Assembly: GCA_027579435.1 (NCBI GenBank) | Contig: JANBPK010001557.1 | Span: 1 to 33,081, forward strand | Source of the DNA: Candolleomyces eurysporus | Taxonomy: Eukaryota > Basidiomycota > Agaricomycetes > Agaricales > Psathyrellaceae | Length of the DNA: 33,081 bases | Reading direction: 5' to 3' | Shown: in pieces, positions 9,748 to 22,729 of the stretch | Position numbering within the stretch: the first letter of the stretch is position 1 | Layout of the letters: the number at the start of each line of letters is the position of its first letter | The notes under the pieces: model-generated | Told to the model about the DNA's origin: nothing | Seen by the model: the letters and a program-made list of their open reading frames with translations, nothing else | Database searches by the model: none | Program-made: the position numbers and the translations under genes

Positions 9748-12700
9748 ATGAACTTCGTATCCTACGTGCCCCAAAACGTCATACAGGGTCCAAAATTCGC
9801 TTCTCGACTCGAAGTACGCCATTTTCAGAGGAGATTCGCAGGGGAGGCTGTACGGTGGTTGCTGGAGGGTCGATTCCCTTGGCATAGTCACCAGTATCCC
9901 ATTCCTGTTGGGATCACCCTCCACCAGGAATCTTCCGAGCAGATTACAGGAATCGCATTGTCAACGCCCACCAGGGGAGTGTCGATCTCCATTGATGCAT
10001 CAAGCCTGCGAGAGCTGAAGACCGTTCCGAACGACAAAGCCTTTCTTTCGTTGATGCGAGGAGAAGCTAAATTCCGGAGCAGCAAGAACAGTGATTGGAG
10101 TTGCGAGGAAGGAGAAGAATATGTCAACAGTTTCGTACTTGTCGGTTTCGACATCGCACGTACCGCAGTTCTCGTACTGAAGTATGTCGGTGTTCGTTTT
10201 CGAGGGGTCGATCTTGGAACTCTTATCGCTCCGAACGTAATGACCTCATGGTCCCCTGGAAGGCTTGTGACCGCCAGGGTGAAGCAAGACGTCAATCAGT
10301 GGAACGTGAACAAGTGCTGGGACGAGTCGGGAAGCTGGGACGCATTTTATTTGAGGGCATGGATTTCCCAGTGGTGAGTATTTATCTTCATTTGAGTCAC
10401 CACCAGACTTTGAGGTCACTGGGTCTCGCGAGCAACAATATATACTGACAATCCTCTCATAGCATTGCCGAGCGCTGTCAACCCGAGTTGAACTCTGCGA
10501 CACATGTCGACACTAGCTTCCTCAACGGCAAGGTTGGTCTAATGCTGAGTCGCCATTTCACTGCCTCATTCATCTTCTTGCAGGAGCATCAATGTGTCCA
10601 GGACTTCGTTTGGGAAAACTTTCAGATCGATCAGCACAAACCCCGTGAAGTTGCAGCTACCTTTTCGAACCTCAAAACGCGAAAGGACGGGCGGATTGAT
10701 GTGACAAACGATAACTACAAGTCAAGGATGCGTAGAAGTGAGCGCCAGGTAAGCTTTTCCGCCTCCGAATAACCTTGACGCAAGTCCTCACGAGGTGCCG
10801 ACATCAGACAGTTATTGCAACCACCTCGACCGGAAGAGAGTATAACACTCGCGCCTACGGCGTCAAGGGTAAGAAAACGACCCTCGGAGCGTTCGATCGC
10901 AGAGTCTCGGATGATATCCAGTCGATTCGTGTCGTCGGTAGACAAGACCCCTCAAACTCAGAGCGATTGGCAGATTCTCTTTTGCTATGTGTTCTGCAGG
11001 GGAAAAAGACGTTTCAGAAATCTCCCTTTATCCGACTGTTCTGGTTTCCAAACTGGAAGAAGTTTAGTCCGCCACCTGACTCTGCGGCTTCTCGAGAGGA
11101 TACGGTGCAAAAGGTGTTGGATAGTGCACGATTGAACGCTTCTCAGGAAGAGGTCGTGAGGAAAGCTCAGACTAACGAAAGAATCCTCATTGTTCATGGT
11201 GCGTGGAACGATCTTGTCTTCCTATCTGTCCATCTCTGATATCGAGGTCGCCCTATTAGGACCCCCAGGTACTGGGAAAACAACCACCATCGCGGCGATC
11301 TCGCGTATCTGGGATCTACATGACTGCCCCGTTTGGATCACCGCACACTCGAACGTCGCTGTCAAGAACATTGCTCTCTCCCTCCATAAGCGACAGGTTG
11401 ACTTTAAGATCCTTGTTTCGAAGGAGTTCTACGAAGAATGGTGCGTGCTATTTGATATTGCAACCATTGTGATCATCGATGCAAACGCCCCTTCAAACCA
11501 GGCACGAACATATGTATGCTGCAGTTCAGGACAACCTGATCCGCTCCGACGAACTCCCCGCCTCCGGGGTTGCAATGGAGAGGCTGATAGGGAGCTCGTG
11601 CATCATACTCTCAACGCTGGGGATGTTATCAAATCCAGCTTTGGATCAATGTGGCTTATTCAAGTTGGTCCCCGTTGAACGTATGATTGTGGACGAGGCG
11701 TCTCAGATCCGCATTTTCGAGTTTCTGGTGAGTTTCAGTCGCACATTCCTATCTAATCTTCAGCTGAACGCCGCTCTCAAAATCTAGCACCTCTTCGAGT
11801 TGTTCCAGGACGTCCTTGAAAAGGTCATCTTCTTTGGAGATCCCCATCAGCGTAAGGTTCCCATTAAGTGTCGCCTGTGTCCACAGACTAATATTTTGCC
11901 TCGCGGCGCCGTTAGTTCCCCCTCACAATCATGACCGCATTAAAGATATGAAGACCATATTCGACCTCGAGCATCTCAATACGTCTCATCGTAGGTTTCT
12001 GCTCAACATTCAGTGTACGTTCTCGTTCATCCTGCAAGCGCATCCTTTCTCACTGAAGGCGCCAGACCGCATGCCCGTCGCGTTAGGGACATTCATTTCA
12101 AGCCACGTTTATGGGAATGAGCTCCATTCATCTCACGATGATACGTCGTCGGGTTGTGTCTTGTTCGTCAACGTTCCTGCCCCTCATGGAGCTGAGTCCA
12201 AGCTCGGCACCAGTTGGAAGGTGTGTTCTTTCTTTTACTCATTTCGTTCAATGATAGGCTTGCTAAATGGACACAGAACGACGGGGAAATAAGAAGCGTT
12301 GTGAACTTGGTGAAACAGTACTACCACACAAAGAATTTCGCGGTCATTACTCCCTACGATGCACAGCGCGGAGAAATTGAACGAGCTCTAAAGGCTGAAG
12401 GTCTGACGTGGGAGAACGGCGTTTTCAACGTCGATAGCTTCCAAGGTACGTAGCAGTTAGTTTTTGATCCTCAGCGGGTATTGAAAGTTGCCGTACCACA
12501 CAGGCAACGAACGTGACTACATCATCGTGTCGCTAGTTCGTACTGATATTCTGGGGTTCCTTTCCCATATGAATCGTATCAACGTCATGTTGACGCGGTG
12601 CAAGAAGGGGTTGGTGATCGTCGCGAATCGTGATTTTCTCGATACCAAGGGATACAGTACCTTAGTCGCCACCTTCGGCAGGCATTGGACCAGGACTTAC

Positions 12701-13717
12701 GGACATGGGACTTGGGTTGATTGGAGAGAGATTGCTGCGGGTAGCGTTGATGTTCCAGGAGTACCTGCTCCAACTCCTGGTCTGAGGCGCTTCGCTGTCT
12801 CATTCCAGTCTGCCTCCAACGGATACCGTTCCACCGTTTCTTCGAGATATGAAGGCAACACGGGAGGCTTTGACGTGTCAAAGCTGTTCCCGAAACGACA
12901 GGAGACTCCGACTCAACCAAGAGGCATGCCAACATCATCATCTTCGCGTCAATCGACCGACTTCTCCGACGATTATCGCCAAGCCACAGGATGGGACATC
13001 TGGGATGAGGACTACGACCGCGAAGAGTGTTGGGCTGAATCTCCAGAGCCCTTCAACTCCGATTTTTCCTTCCCCTCTCTCGTATCGTCTGGGCAAGCAC
13101 ACGCAACGACGAAGACCCAGAGAAATGTAGAAGACTTAGAGACCAGCTTTCCTACTTTACGTTCGGCCAAGGCACCTCCTCAACAGGCGAGCAATCGTTT
13201 GCACACGCACTCCTTGGTCGGAAAGACCGGCAATGCCTGGAATCGACCGACGCCTCGGTCATCCCAAGCTCCCGCTGCGTCGAACAATCGGTACTCCGCT
13301 TTGCGGCAACCCTCGGCGAGCTCTCCCCGCCCCACGGCGACCTCTACCCGCCCCACAGGGCCGTCAAAGCAGACCACCTTCCCGAAACAGAATTTCGCAA
13401 CCCGATCAAACCCGACGGTCCCCATGCCACGGACCGCCAATTACACCCAAACCCAATTCGTATCAGGAGGCATTGGTGGCTTTAGACGAGCTGCTTTCCC
13501 TCAACACGACGGCGGCGGCTGGACGAGAGTTGAGAGAAGACGAGGTCACGGCAGGAAGAAGAACTTCAGGGAAGCACCAGCCCCAGCACCTCAGCCGGCG
13601 ACGTCGAAACGAGCTTGGAATAGAAACCGAGGATATAGGTATTGGGGAAGGTGAGTCCTCATANTTTTTCTTTTTTTTGGATCTCGAGCGCTGATGGCAC
13701 CTTTCTTCAGGGACTAA
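9748..13717 (+). CDS. superfamily 1 (UPF1-like/DNA2-NAM7) helicase, 1099 aa
   Basis: ATP-driven nucleic-acid helicase of the UPF1-like group. Twelve exons; introns at 10374-10462, 10533-10583, 10749-10807, 11199-11259, 11441-11501, 11728-11787, 11852-11915, 12015-12065, 12221-12276, 12446-12503 and 13651-13710; the frame closes at 1100 codons. Motifs: Walker A GPPGTGKT (about 418-425), ITAHSNVAVKN (Ia), VDEAS (II, about 541-545), GDPHQLPP (III, about 570), QYRMP (IV, about 607), VDSFQGNERD (V, about 711-720) and NVMLTRCKKGL (VI). Several are rebuilt exactly by splicing (H|GPPG, Q|LPP, Q|YRMP, SFQ|GNERD), which supports the exon model. Residues 1-210 form a separate domain (see findings). From about 790 to the end the protein is Ser/Pro/Thr/Arg-rich and probably disordered. 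The start is the first ATG after an in-frame TAA at 9724. Whether it acts on RNA or DNA is not shown. Confidence 0.9.
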
Positions 13718-14095
13718 GGATTTGGTTCGAGAATCTCGTACCGCAGTTTCCGCCCCTGTATATTCTTTCTTGTGTGTGTATGTGTCCAGACTGGCCGACT
13801 GATAGATGTTCTTGACCTAATCTCTGTGATTGATTTGAATGGAGGGCTGATTTACCCGATGGGCGGCGAGGCTAGCACATTCAGAGGAGGACGCTAGTCT
13901 ACTTGGGAAACGTCATCCATATCCGACGCTTGATGAATGGAGAATGTCGGCGAAATGAGAGACGGGCGCTGAATTCCCGCCGAACAAAAATAAATCGACG
14001 GTATTTAATGGGTCACTATTTCAGCTTTCATTCCTCACAGCCGGCCTGTCATACGTGCTTTCGTGAACCCTTACTCTCATTAAATCCATCCAAGG
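13718..14095. other. 3' flank of helicase and promoter of the next gene
   Basis: No coding sequence. A TATTTAA element at 14001-14007 lies about 90 nt before the ATG of the small secreted protein and may be its core promoter. Confidence 0.4.
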
Positions 14096-14402
14096 ATGCG
14101 CGTCGTCATCATTCTTCAGGCTGTCGGACTGGCGCTTTGCCTTCCGCTTAGTCTTTATGACACTGGAACTGAGACCCGCTCTCGGTCCACTGTAACATCT
14201 GTGGCACGTACTTTGCAAGAAAGAGTAAGTTCACAATTTTCCAATAGATTTGCACATTGTCTGACTGGAAGTCCACCAGGATTGGACAATCGCTTATCAG
14301 ACCCCACCTTTGGGAGAAGATAAGATAGGCAATCACCGTCCATCGTGGTTACCCAGTAGTTTGCAAAATAAAGTGAACGAACTCATTCGTAAGCTGGCAT
14401 GA
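14096..14402 (+). CDS. small secreted protein, 83 aa
   Basis: Two exons, 14096-14224 and 14280-14402, joined by a 55-nt intron with GTAAGT donor, a CTGAC branch site (14261-14265) and CCAG acceptor; phase 0, 84 codons. The N terminus is a clear signal peptide (hydrophobic residues 3-19, Leu-Cys-Leu-Pro at the end). The mature part has no cysteine and ends in a basic, helix-like stretch (LQNKVNELIRKLA). No family recognised. The textbook intron and continuous frame argue for a real gene, but there is no homology to back it. Neighbours are the helicase (same strand) and an F-box relic. Confidence 0.55.
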
Positions 14403-14765
14403 CCCCTGGGTCACACACCGAGTATGGTGGCTTGCGGTGGAGTTTAGATATGGTGTTGGGGAGTGATTCGAGGCAAAGGAAAAGACCGCGCTATGTTATC
14501 TGTTATCTGGGAGTAATCACAAGCGAAATATAAAAGCTGGATGCCGAAGCACTGAATCCTCTCGACTAGTCCGCTATCCGATTCGTCAAGGTTACGATAG
14601 CCGGTAAGATAGTACGAATGATAACGAAAGGATGAGAGATGAAGCTAACGCTTTGGCGACGGGGGCTCCCCACAAGGAGATGTAAATCAGATGGGGGAGA
14701 CAAACATGTTTCTCTCGAAGCACAGTCGTTATCGGTGGCTCCAGAGCCTAGTCTCCTCCAATAGT
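14403..14765. other. intergenic, nothing seen
   Basis: Spacer between the 3' ends of the 83-residue secreted protein and the convergent F-box relic. No motif found. Confidence 0.45.
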
Positions 14766-15678
14766 CTATTGAAGACGAAGCTGATAGCGGACAAGATTAA
14801 GGCAAGGTAAAAGTAGTGAAAGAGCTTCGGCGAAATCGAAGGTGTTTGCATGGAAGGAAAATTGTTGCATAAATAATTCCGTCATCGATGCCCATTTGAC
14901 GAGGAGTTGGAAGGTGTCGGCAAGGCCCAGCGTGAACTTGAGTAACTTTAGAGAAGTGAGCGATCGGGCTCTCAGTAGCTCAAAATCTGCGTATTGGATG
15001 TGTTCAGGAAGGAGTAGGTCAAAGAAAACACGCCCGAGAATGGGAACGTCGGAAGGCGAGAGCTGGAGTAGGCAGGGGTGGCCCGTAGCAGATTGATTAG
15101 CGGTCCCATTCGTTGTGAAACGGCCTCGCCCGCTGGGGGTTCCGTGGGGATGGTGATTCGGTGGTTCCTCAATGTGAGCGACGGGCATTCGCCTGAGCGA
15201 GAGAGCCACGGGTCTAGAATTGAAGTCAGCTTTGCTACTGCACCTTTCTACTTTCCTACTACTTGTTCGGGAAACTGGAGCTCTTTTCTCGTCGGTTTAT
15301 AATCAGGGTTCGTAGGTCGATTGGGGAGCCTCGAGGGATAGATGTCGATAGCGCTCCAAATTAGAGTGGTATTCAAGCTCAATTGGCGTCATTCGCGACA
15401 AACATGACTGATTACTACCGAGGGGTGCGTGTTAGTGAGACCGGGGCGATGCGCGTGAATGGTGGGTATAGATAAGGTATGGGGAGAGATGGAGACCGTG
15501 ACCTCGGGTAGTAATCGAAGGATAACAGGAGCAGAAAAGCACGATGCTTTTCGATGCACTCAAAATGTGCTGTGCGACGTTGGGTCAAAAGTCGGATTTC
15601 CTCATTGATGTTGCGGACAGCTTCCTCACGGGCACTGACGACATCCTCAATTCTCTGCTTCACCCGGGACGGAGTTGG
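14766..15678 (-). pseudogene. broken F-box / leucine-rich protein gene
   Basis: Agaricomycete F-box proteins usually begin with a helical region that ends in a His-Arg-Ala motif, followed by the F-box and leucine-rich repeats. On the minus strand I see a matching helical block (VKQRIEDVVSAREEAV through ECIEKHRAF, 15669-15535), then the F-box start in a shifted frame (APVILRLLPEVTVSI, a 1-nt loss near 15527-15534), then SHVCRE-stop-RQLSLNTTLIWSAI, where the expected Trp codon is TGA (15389-15391), then another stop (TAG, 15248-15250) before LDPWLSRSGECPSLTL. Leucine-rich parts continue in two different frames (15172-14972 and 15070-14766, e.g. LTSLKLLKFTLGLADTF). No n bases lie in the damaged part, so these are unlikely to be only low-quality calls. 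Function, if any, lost. Confidence 0.7.
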
Positions 15679-15758
15679 TCTTGAGGCGTGTCTGTAAGGG
15701 TGAGTTAATGGAATTNAAAAAAGGGGGTGTGGCGGGGGTGAATGGAACAAGAAAGAAC

Positions 15759-16156
15759 TCAGGCCAGAGCCCAGTCTTCTTCACTAGCTGGTAGGCCGAA
15801 TCTCCGAAGAGCTTCATGGATCAAAATAGCCCCAGAGTAACATGCTCCGGTTGATGGGCGCGTCGATTGGATGCACTTCAGACAGATTCAAANATCAGCT
15901 GGTCAAGAGACTAAGGTAAGGTTGATAATGCTTGTTGGAAGTCGTGACTCGTGCATGGACACGAACGTTCAAAGCAAAAGTGTCCCGAGGAAACGAAGCG
16001 GCTGACTGATACTTATGCNGTCGGATCACCCCGGACCGCNNCTCTCCCACCGAGATAATCCCGATATGGTAATGGGTTTCGTCATACGAAAGAGCTTGAT
16101 AAACGCAACGGTGACACCAGGTACCACACTCTCTCCTTTATCCTACGACGATAACC
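15759..16156. other. 5' flank of GPI with a short unexplained frame
   Basis: Upstream and leader region of the isomerase gene, with several n bases. A 42-codon minus-strand frame (15887-15759) has a protein-like composition (see findings) but no splice sites to join it to anything. Confidence 0.35.
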
Positions 16157-18135
<1,979 letters not shown>

Positions 18136-19133
18136 GTCTCAACGACGACTGGAACGGAATCGCGAACATATCAAAACGTAAAAAGCNTAACTGTACATTA
18201 GAAATTGAATCTTTGGTTGAGTGTTGGAGCAGCCATGANNAANCCGAGAGTCACTCGGTGTCAGCGAGAGCAGCTTGAGATTTGCTCATGTTACTTGTTC
18301 CATGAGAGTCACTTGGCCTAGTCAGAAGAACCTTGCGTCGTACTTANTCGTTGCGGGGCNTAGCTACATCTAATTTACTCAGTCGATGATGCAGCCACCC
18401 CCCAGCCTTGTCGATGAGGAGCTCTGGAGTTANGGTGTAGTCGACTCGGCCTGGCCCTGGTCGGTGAAGGTGATTACTGATTGATGTCCGTGGATCAGAC
18501 ATGTATATGGGAGGGAGTCATGACTCATGTTTACCTCGGAGATTGTCGNNATCTTGTCGNNNATCTNGCAAATTCGTACAGAAACCATGNGGCAGAGTAC
18601 ANNNGNNCNNCNGAAGAGCACGAAAGCTCCGCCTCAAAGTTAGCNAGACANNGATGAACGTTCAACAAAGCGGGGCGGACTCACTAGGGGTTCCCTCAAA
18701 AGGTGAGGTCCAGAACGTNGAGTAAAGAAGAGCGNTGNACTGTCATAAACTGATCTCTCAACTGTAACAGTATCAGCTGGCGATGTTCAGGCAGAGACGG
18801 GCTTTGGTCGGCGACTCGAGCTNGCTANTNNCACTGCAGACGGCCGGCATTGGGCAAAGTGGGCCAAACAANTNATTGATCGATGTTGGAACGTTTCTTC
18901 CCAAGATATAACCTTCACATTCGACAGGGAGCTCCNTCCGNNCTTTCGCTCCCTCGTNGTCTTATAACTCGTACNCNTNNNNCCNATCTCATCCGCCCNN
19001 NNNTNNNCNTNGATATACTGTCCGCGTCACAAGTCACAGCTCACGTGTANTTTGTCACGCGTATTTATTGCGCGCCTCGCGATGTGGCCACACAACCCAT
19101 TCATATCCCTACCACCATCTCCTCNGAAATTGC
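18136..19133. other. intergenic with many n bases
   Basis: Spacer between GPI and the kinase-like gene. The sequence is the poorest of the window (runs of n near 18540-18650 and 18970-19015). No coding motif could be seen. Confidence 0.4.
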
Positions 19134-21904
19134 ATGGCAGATAANTCGAAAGGCAAAGATAAAGGTAATCGTACACCCATTTTNTTGCGNANTCATACTG
19201 ACAAGACAACCAGCGGCCCAGGAGCAGCTTCCTTGGGTCCCNGATGAAGANATGAAGAGGGATCGTGCGCACCGTGAGGCTTCACGAAAGAAAATGCTTG
19301 CTGTGTCCTCCGAAGTCTTGATNAGCAGACCCGCTCGCTCAGCTCAGGCCTACCTGGANCTCGTCGCNCTNCACCACGCNCAGTACACGACCCCTAGTGN
19401 AGTCAAGCCCGATGCCACTGACGACGAGAANGCGGCGGATCGCGAGAGGCGACTGGCTGCTTCCACCACGAAGCACCGCAAGGTATTCTCCGAGTGGCCT
19501 CGGGATCCNAATGGCGACATTCTTCGCCCGGAGCATAGCAAGCTCGGGAAGATGTTGGCGAACAGGGTGCAGTTCTGGGGAGCGACTCTGTTGGACTTCT
19601 ATTACGTGAGGCGAATTCCCGATTGTCCCAATTTGGTGACGATTTCGACGGGCAGCAAATTGGCGGAGTGGATGAAGGCGCATGGAGAGACGTATGCGGG
19701 GGACCAGTTAGCGAGAGCGGAGAGGGAACCGTCCCCGGAAGAGGTCATTCCGTACCCNATGGGCGGGCTTTTGAAGAGCTCGAGTGGCGGATTTGGAGCT
19801 TTTCATGTTCGTAAGCCGATATTTTTTTGCCGTTCTCGTCGCTGACGTACAGCCAGCCCTTCGTTAAGACGTCTTCCCTTCCTGTTTTGCAGCAACGAAT
19901 TTTACTCCATTTTCTTCCAAAGACCCTCATCGTCCACGACCCATATAGGACTCTGACCGCACGTAGATCGTCTGTCCGTCCGACTAGCTGGGACCAGGAA
20001 CCCGACATCGTTCATACCTATCGCCTCCAGCTCTCCGAAGCGGGAAAAGAGAAGATGCTTATCGAGACCCGATCGCTGGAGCTCGCCGATGCTGTCATGG
20101 AGAAACGAACTGCTGAGTTCCTAGANAACCCAACGGCCGAGCGTCGTCCTCNTGAGCGTGGCTTCCTTTTCGTTCCCCAANGCACCAAACCAGGTGCTTG
20201 CCCTCCAGCCGTCTTCTTCATGCATGGAGCTCGTCCACCCAGAACGANCGCGGAAGAAGCCCATNTCTACCTTACGCCAAATCAGCTTTGTGGTACGGGC
20301 AACCATTCGGTCGTCTATAACGCCGAGTGGGAGGTCCCTCGTTCCCTCATTGTCGAAGACGTCATTTGCAAGAAATGTGTCTTCGAGAAAGGCATTGAGA
20401 TCCTTGTCGCTGAGGATGGGCCGAATGGCGATACGAAGGATCCGAAATGGCTCCAAAAAACTGGCACAGTCATAGAGACGGCGTACGAGAACCACGGGTT
20501 TAGTGTTGCGGCTTTCGAGACAAACGGAAATGAAATCAAGGACGAGAACGGTGAACTCGTCACCTACGACATCGAACCTCCTTCTCGAACGGTATCAAGG
20601 AAGTACAACGGACCCGTCCGAGTCATCGACACNNGAGTCCAATGGCAGCGTGCTGCAGATGGAACTACCTGCAAGCATCGCGCAGGCGAGGCCGGCCAGC
20701 TGTCGAGTCCTTCGGAGCCGCCTCTGACGGCGAGAGTATCGATTGTTGCGAAGATGTCGATTGAGTACGACAGCCATTTGGAGAAGGAAGCGAATATTTA
20801 TCAGGAGTTCCCGGTTCATTTTTTCCAGCACTTCACGGGCTACAACGTCATCGCTCCNCTTCATGATCCCGTCCCTATCGGGGCGCTCGTTCCGCAGTTT
20901 TATGGTCACTACGTCCCCGACGAGACCATTCCGCCGAGTTTCTGGAAGAAAGTGAAGAAGGAAAGGAAGAAGAAGAAGAAAGGTGGCAATGACGCGAAGG
21001 AAGCAGGGGAGGATCAGATGATGGANGGTCACGGCGCAGACGCGGAAGAGCAGGCCGAAGAACAGAANGGGCAGATGGATAAGGTTGTTGCGGCAGGGGA
21101 AGCAAAGGATGATGGCGATGAGGTGGAGGCGACTAAGNTAAAGGATGCTAGCAATGGAGCGGAAGTAGCCCCAAAGATTGAGAGAGAGGATGAAGCGATG
21201 AACGCAGACGGGGAGAAGGCGGGAGAGGGTGAGGACGAGAAGATGGATACGGATTTCGCAGCTCAGGGGGCAACGAACAAGGATGAAGCCGCTTNTGGTG
21301 ATGAGCCCAATATGGATGTCGACNTAAAGAGTACCACCTCGGAGAAGGCCATGGATATCGACGTCAATAAGCAGAATGTCACTCTCGATAGCAAGGAACA
21401 GACGGAGAGCGAAACTGACGATGGAGAANAAGACGATGAGGAAGAGGAAATAGANGNAACGTCCGAGAAAGCTGATCGTCTCGAGTATGATTATCGTAGC
21501 CCGCTGCTGCTCATCGAGAACTGCGGTGAATCTGTTTGCGGCATCCTCGGCAGCATGAGTATCGATGATAGGTACGTTCTCCATTCACATTCAACTCTTC
21601 TCTTCCGTTGTTCACTAATGCCACTCACAGGCAACACTGCACCTCCCTATACTTGCGCCTGCACCACGAAGGGTGGCTCCACAACTCGGTCTATACGCGC
21701 AACATCTTGTACCAACCTGGTCCAGTTGACGCCTCGCCGTTAGAGAGAGCGCAGAACGCTACGAAGAGATCAGATTTGAGAAAGACTAGTTTCAGGTTGA
21801 TCGATTTTGGAAGGACGGAGAAGATGGAGGACGGGAGTGAGAGGTGTTTGGAGGAGGAGAAAGTGACAAAAACGTTTCAGGTTTTGCACAATGGGATGAA
21901 TTAA
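19134..21904 (+). CDS. protein kinase-like fold protein with Lys/Glu-rich insert (870 aa)
   Basis: Four exons, 19134-19164, 19214-19806, 19857-21571 and 21631-21904, total 871 codons. Residues about 1-480 are an N-terminal region with no known domain (it includes ECxK-like turns such as DVICKKCVF). The C-terminal half reads as a kinase fold: VAKM (beta-3 Lys about 507), KEANIYQEF (helix C Glu about 519), VPQFYGHYV (beta-4), LLLIENCG (beta-5/hinge about 759), then HNSVYTRNIL (catalytic-loop position 797-806) and RLIDFGR (DFG, about 838-840). Between beta-4 and the hinge sits a Lys-then-acidic low-complexity insert (about 572-749). The HRD Asp is Ser, so activity is doubtful. The second intron uses an unusual GTTCGT donor chosen for frame; the stronger GTAAGC 4 nt later does not keep frame. 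Many n bases. Similar unnamed proteins are common in Agaricomycetes. Confidence 0.8.
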
Positions 21905-22729
21905 GGATGCCTGGGGCGTCAGGGCGGACCTGATGACAAGGAGTGTGATGGATCGGTGATGGAGATGGGATGTGGGATCACCGAGTGTGTCAGGAGTAAG
22001 CGCTCAGTGCGCTAGGAGTCGGGGGTGTATGTGAGACGTGTCGAGTGGACGATTCTAAGAAAGGAGAACAGAATTTGGAGATGATCGTCAGAAGTGTACG
22101 TGTATTACGATGGTCCCAGTTGCATCATAACACTGTTGTACTACACCAAAGATATCAATCGTTGTGCCATTTTTGTCATCTCATTCTGTTCAGGAAGGCA
22201 GAAGCGCAGCAATTGAAGTCGCTGACGAGGAAATAGTCTTATATTCGCTGAAGTCGTGGATGGGTTAGTGAACCTGACGGGTACGAAGGTTATCGTGGAG
22301 TGGGAAGTACACCTGTTCTCTCGAGATTATTCCGAGAAACTAGTGTCCAGTCAACAAGTTAGGACTAAACGATACCCTTGGTAAAAAAAGAACAAGTAAC
22401 ATTAATCAATATGGATGATGGCCCTGAATACCATACGCAGGAGACTGCGAAATAAGTCGTAAACAGGTAAACTGAAACACGGTCATTATTTCGTTTATCT
22501 CCAATTTGTGGTCACAGTTTTCATATAGTTTTCGACGGTCCTGGCTCGAAACATCTCCTGGTGCTAAACGCTTTCNAAAAGAGTAGAGAGAAATTCGATT
22601 AAAAACCCATGGCCATGGTTTTCATACAAGGTAATGTAGTACTAGTACGGAGGAAAAGACTTGCAAAGTGAAACTGAACGCTCTAGGACTCTAAAGATCT
22701 GATAAAGAAGCCTTATCAACTGATGATGC
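21905..22729. other. intergenic, nothing seen
   Basis: Convergent spacer between the kinase-like gene and the small dsRBD-like gene; no motif or repeat recognised. Confidence 0.45.

Noticed and set aside
20595..21584. 329-codon minus-strand frame, hydrophobic, looks like a membrane protein
   Set aside because: It is the antisense shadow of the Lys/Glu-rich insert of the kinase-like gene; repetitive charged codons read backwards as Leu/Phe/Ser.
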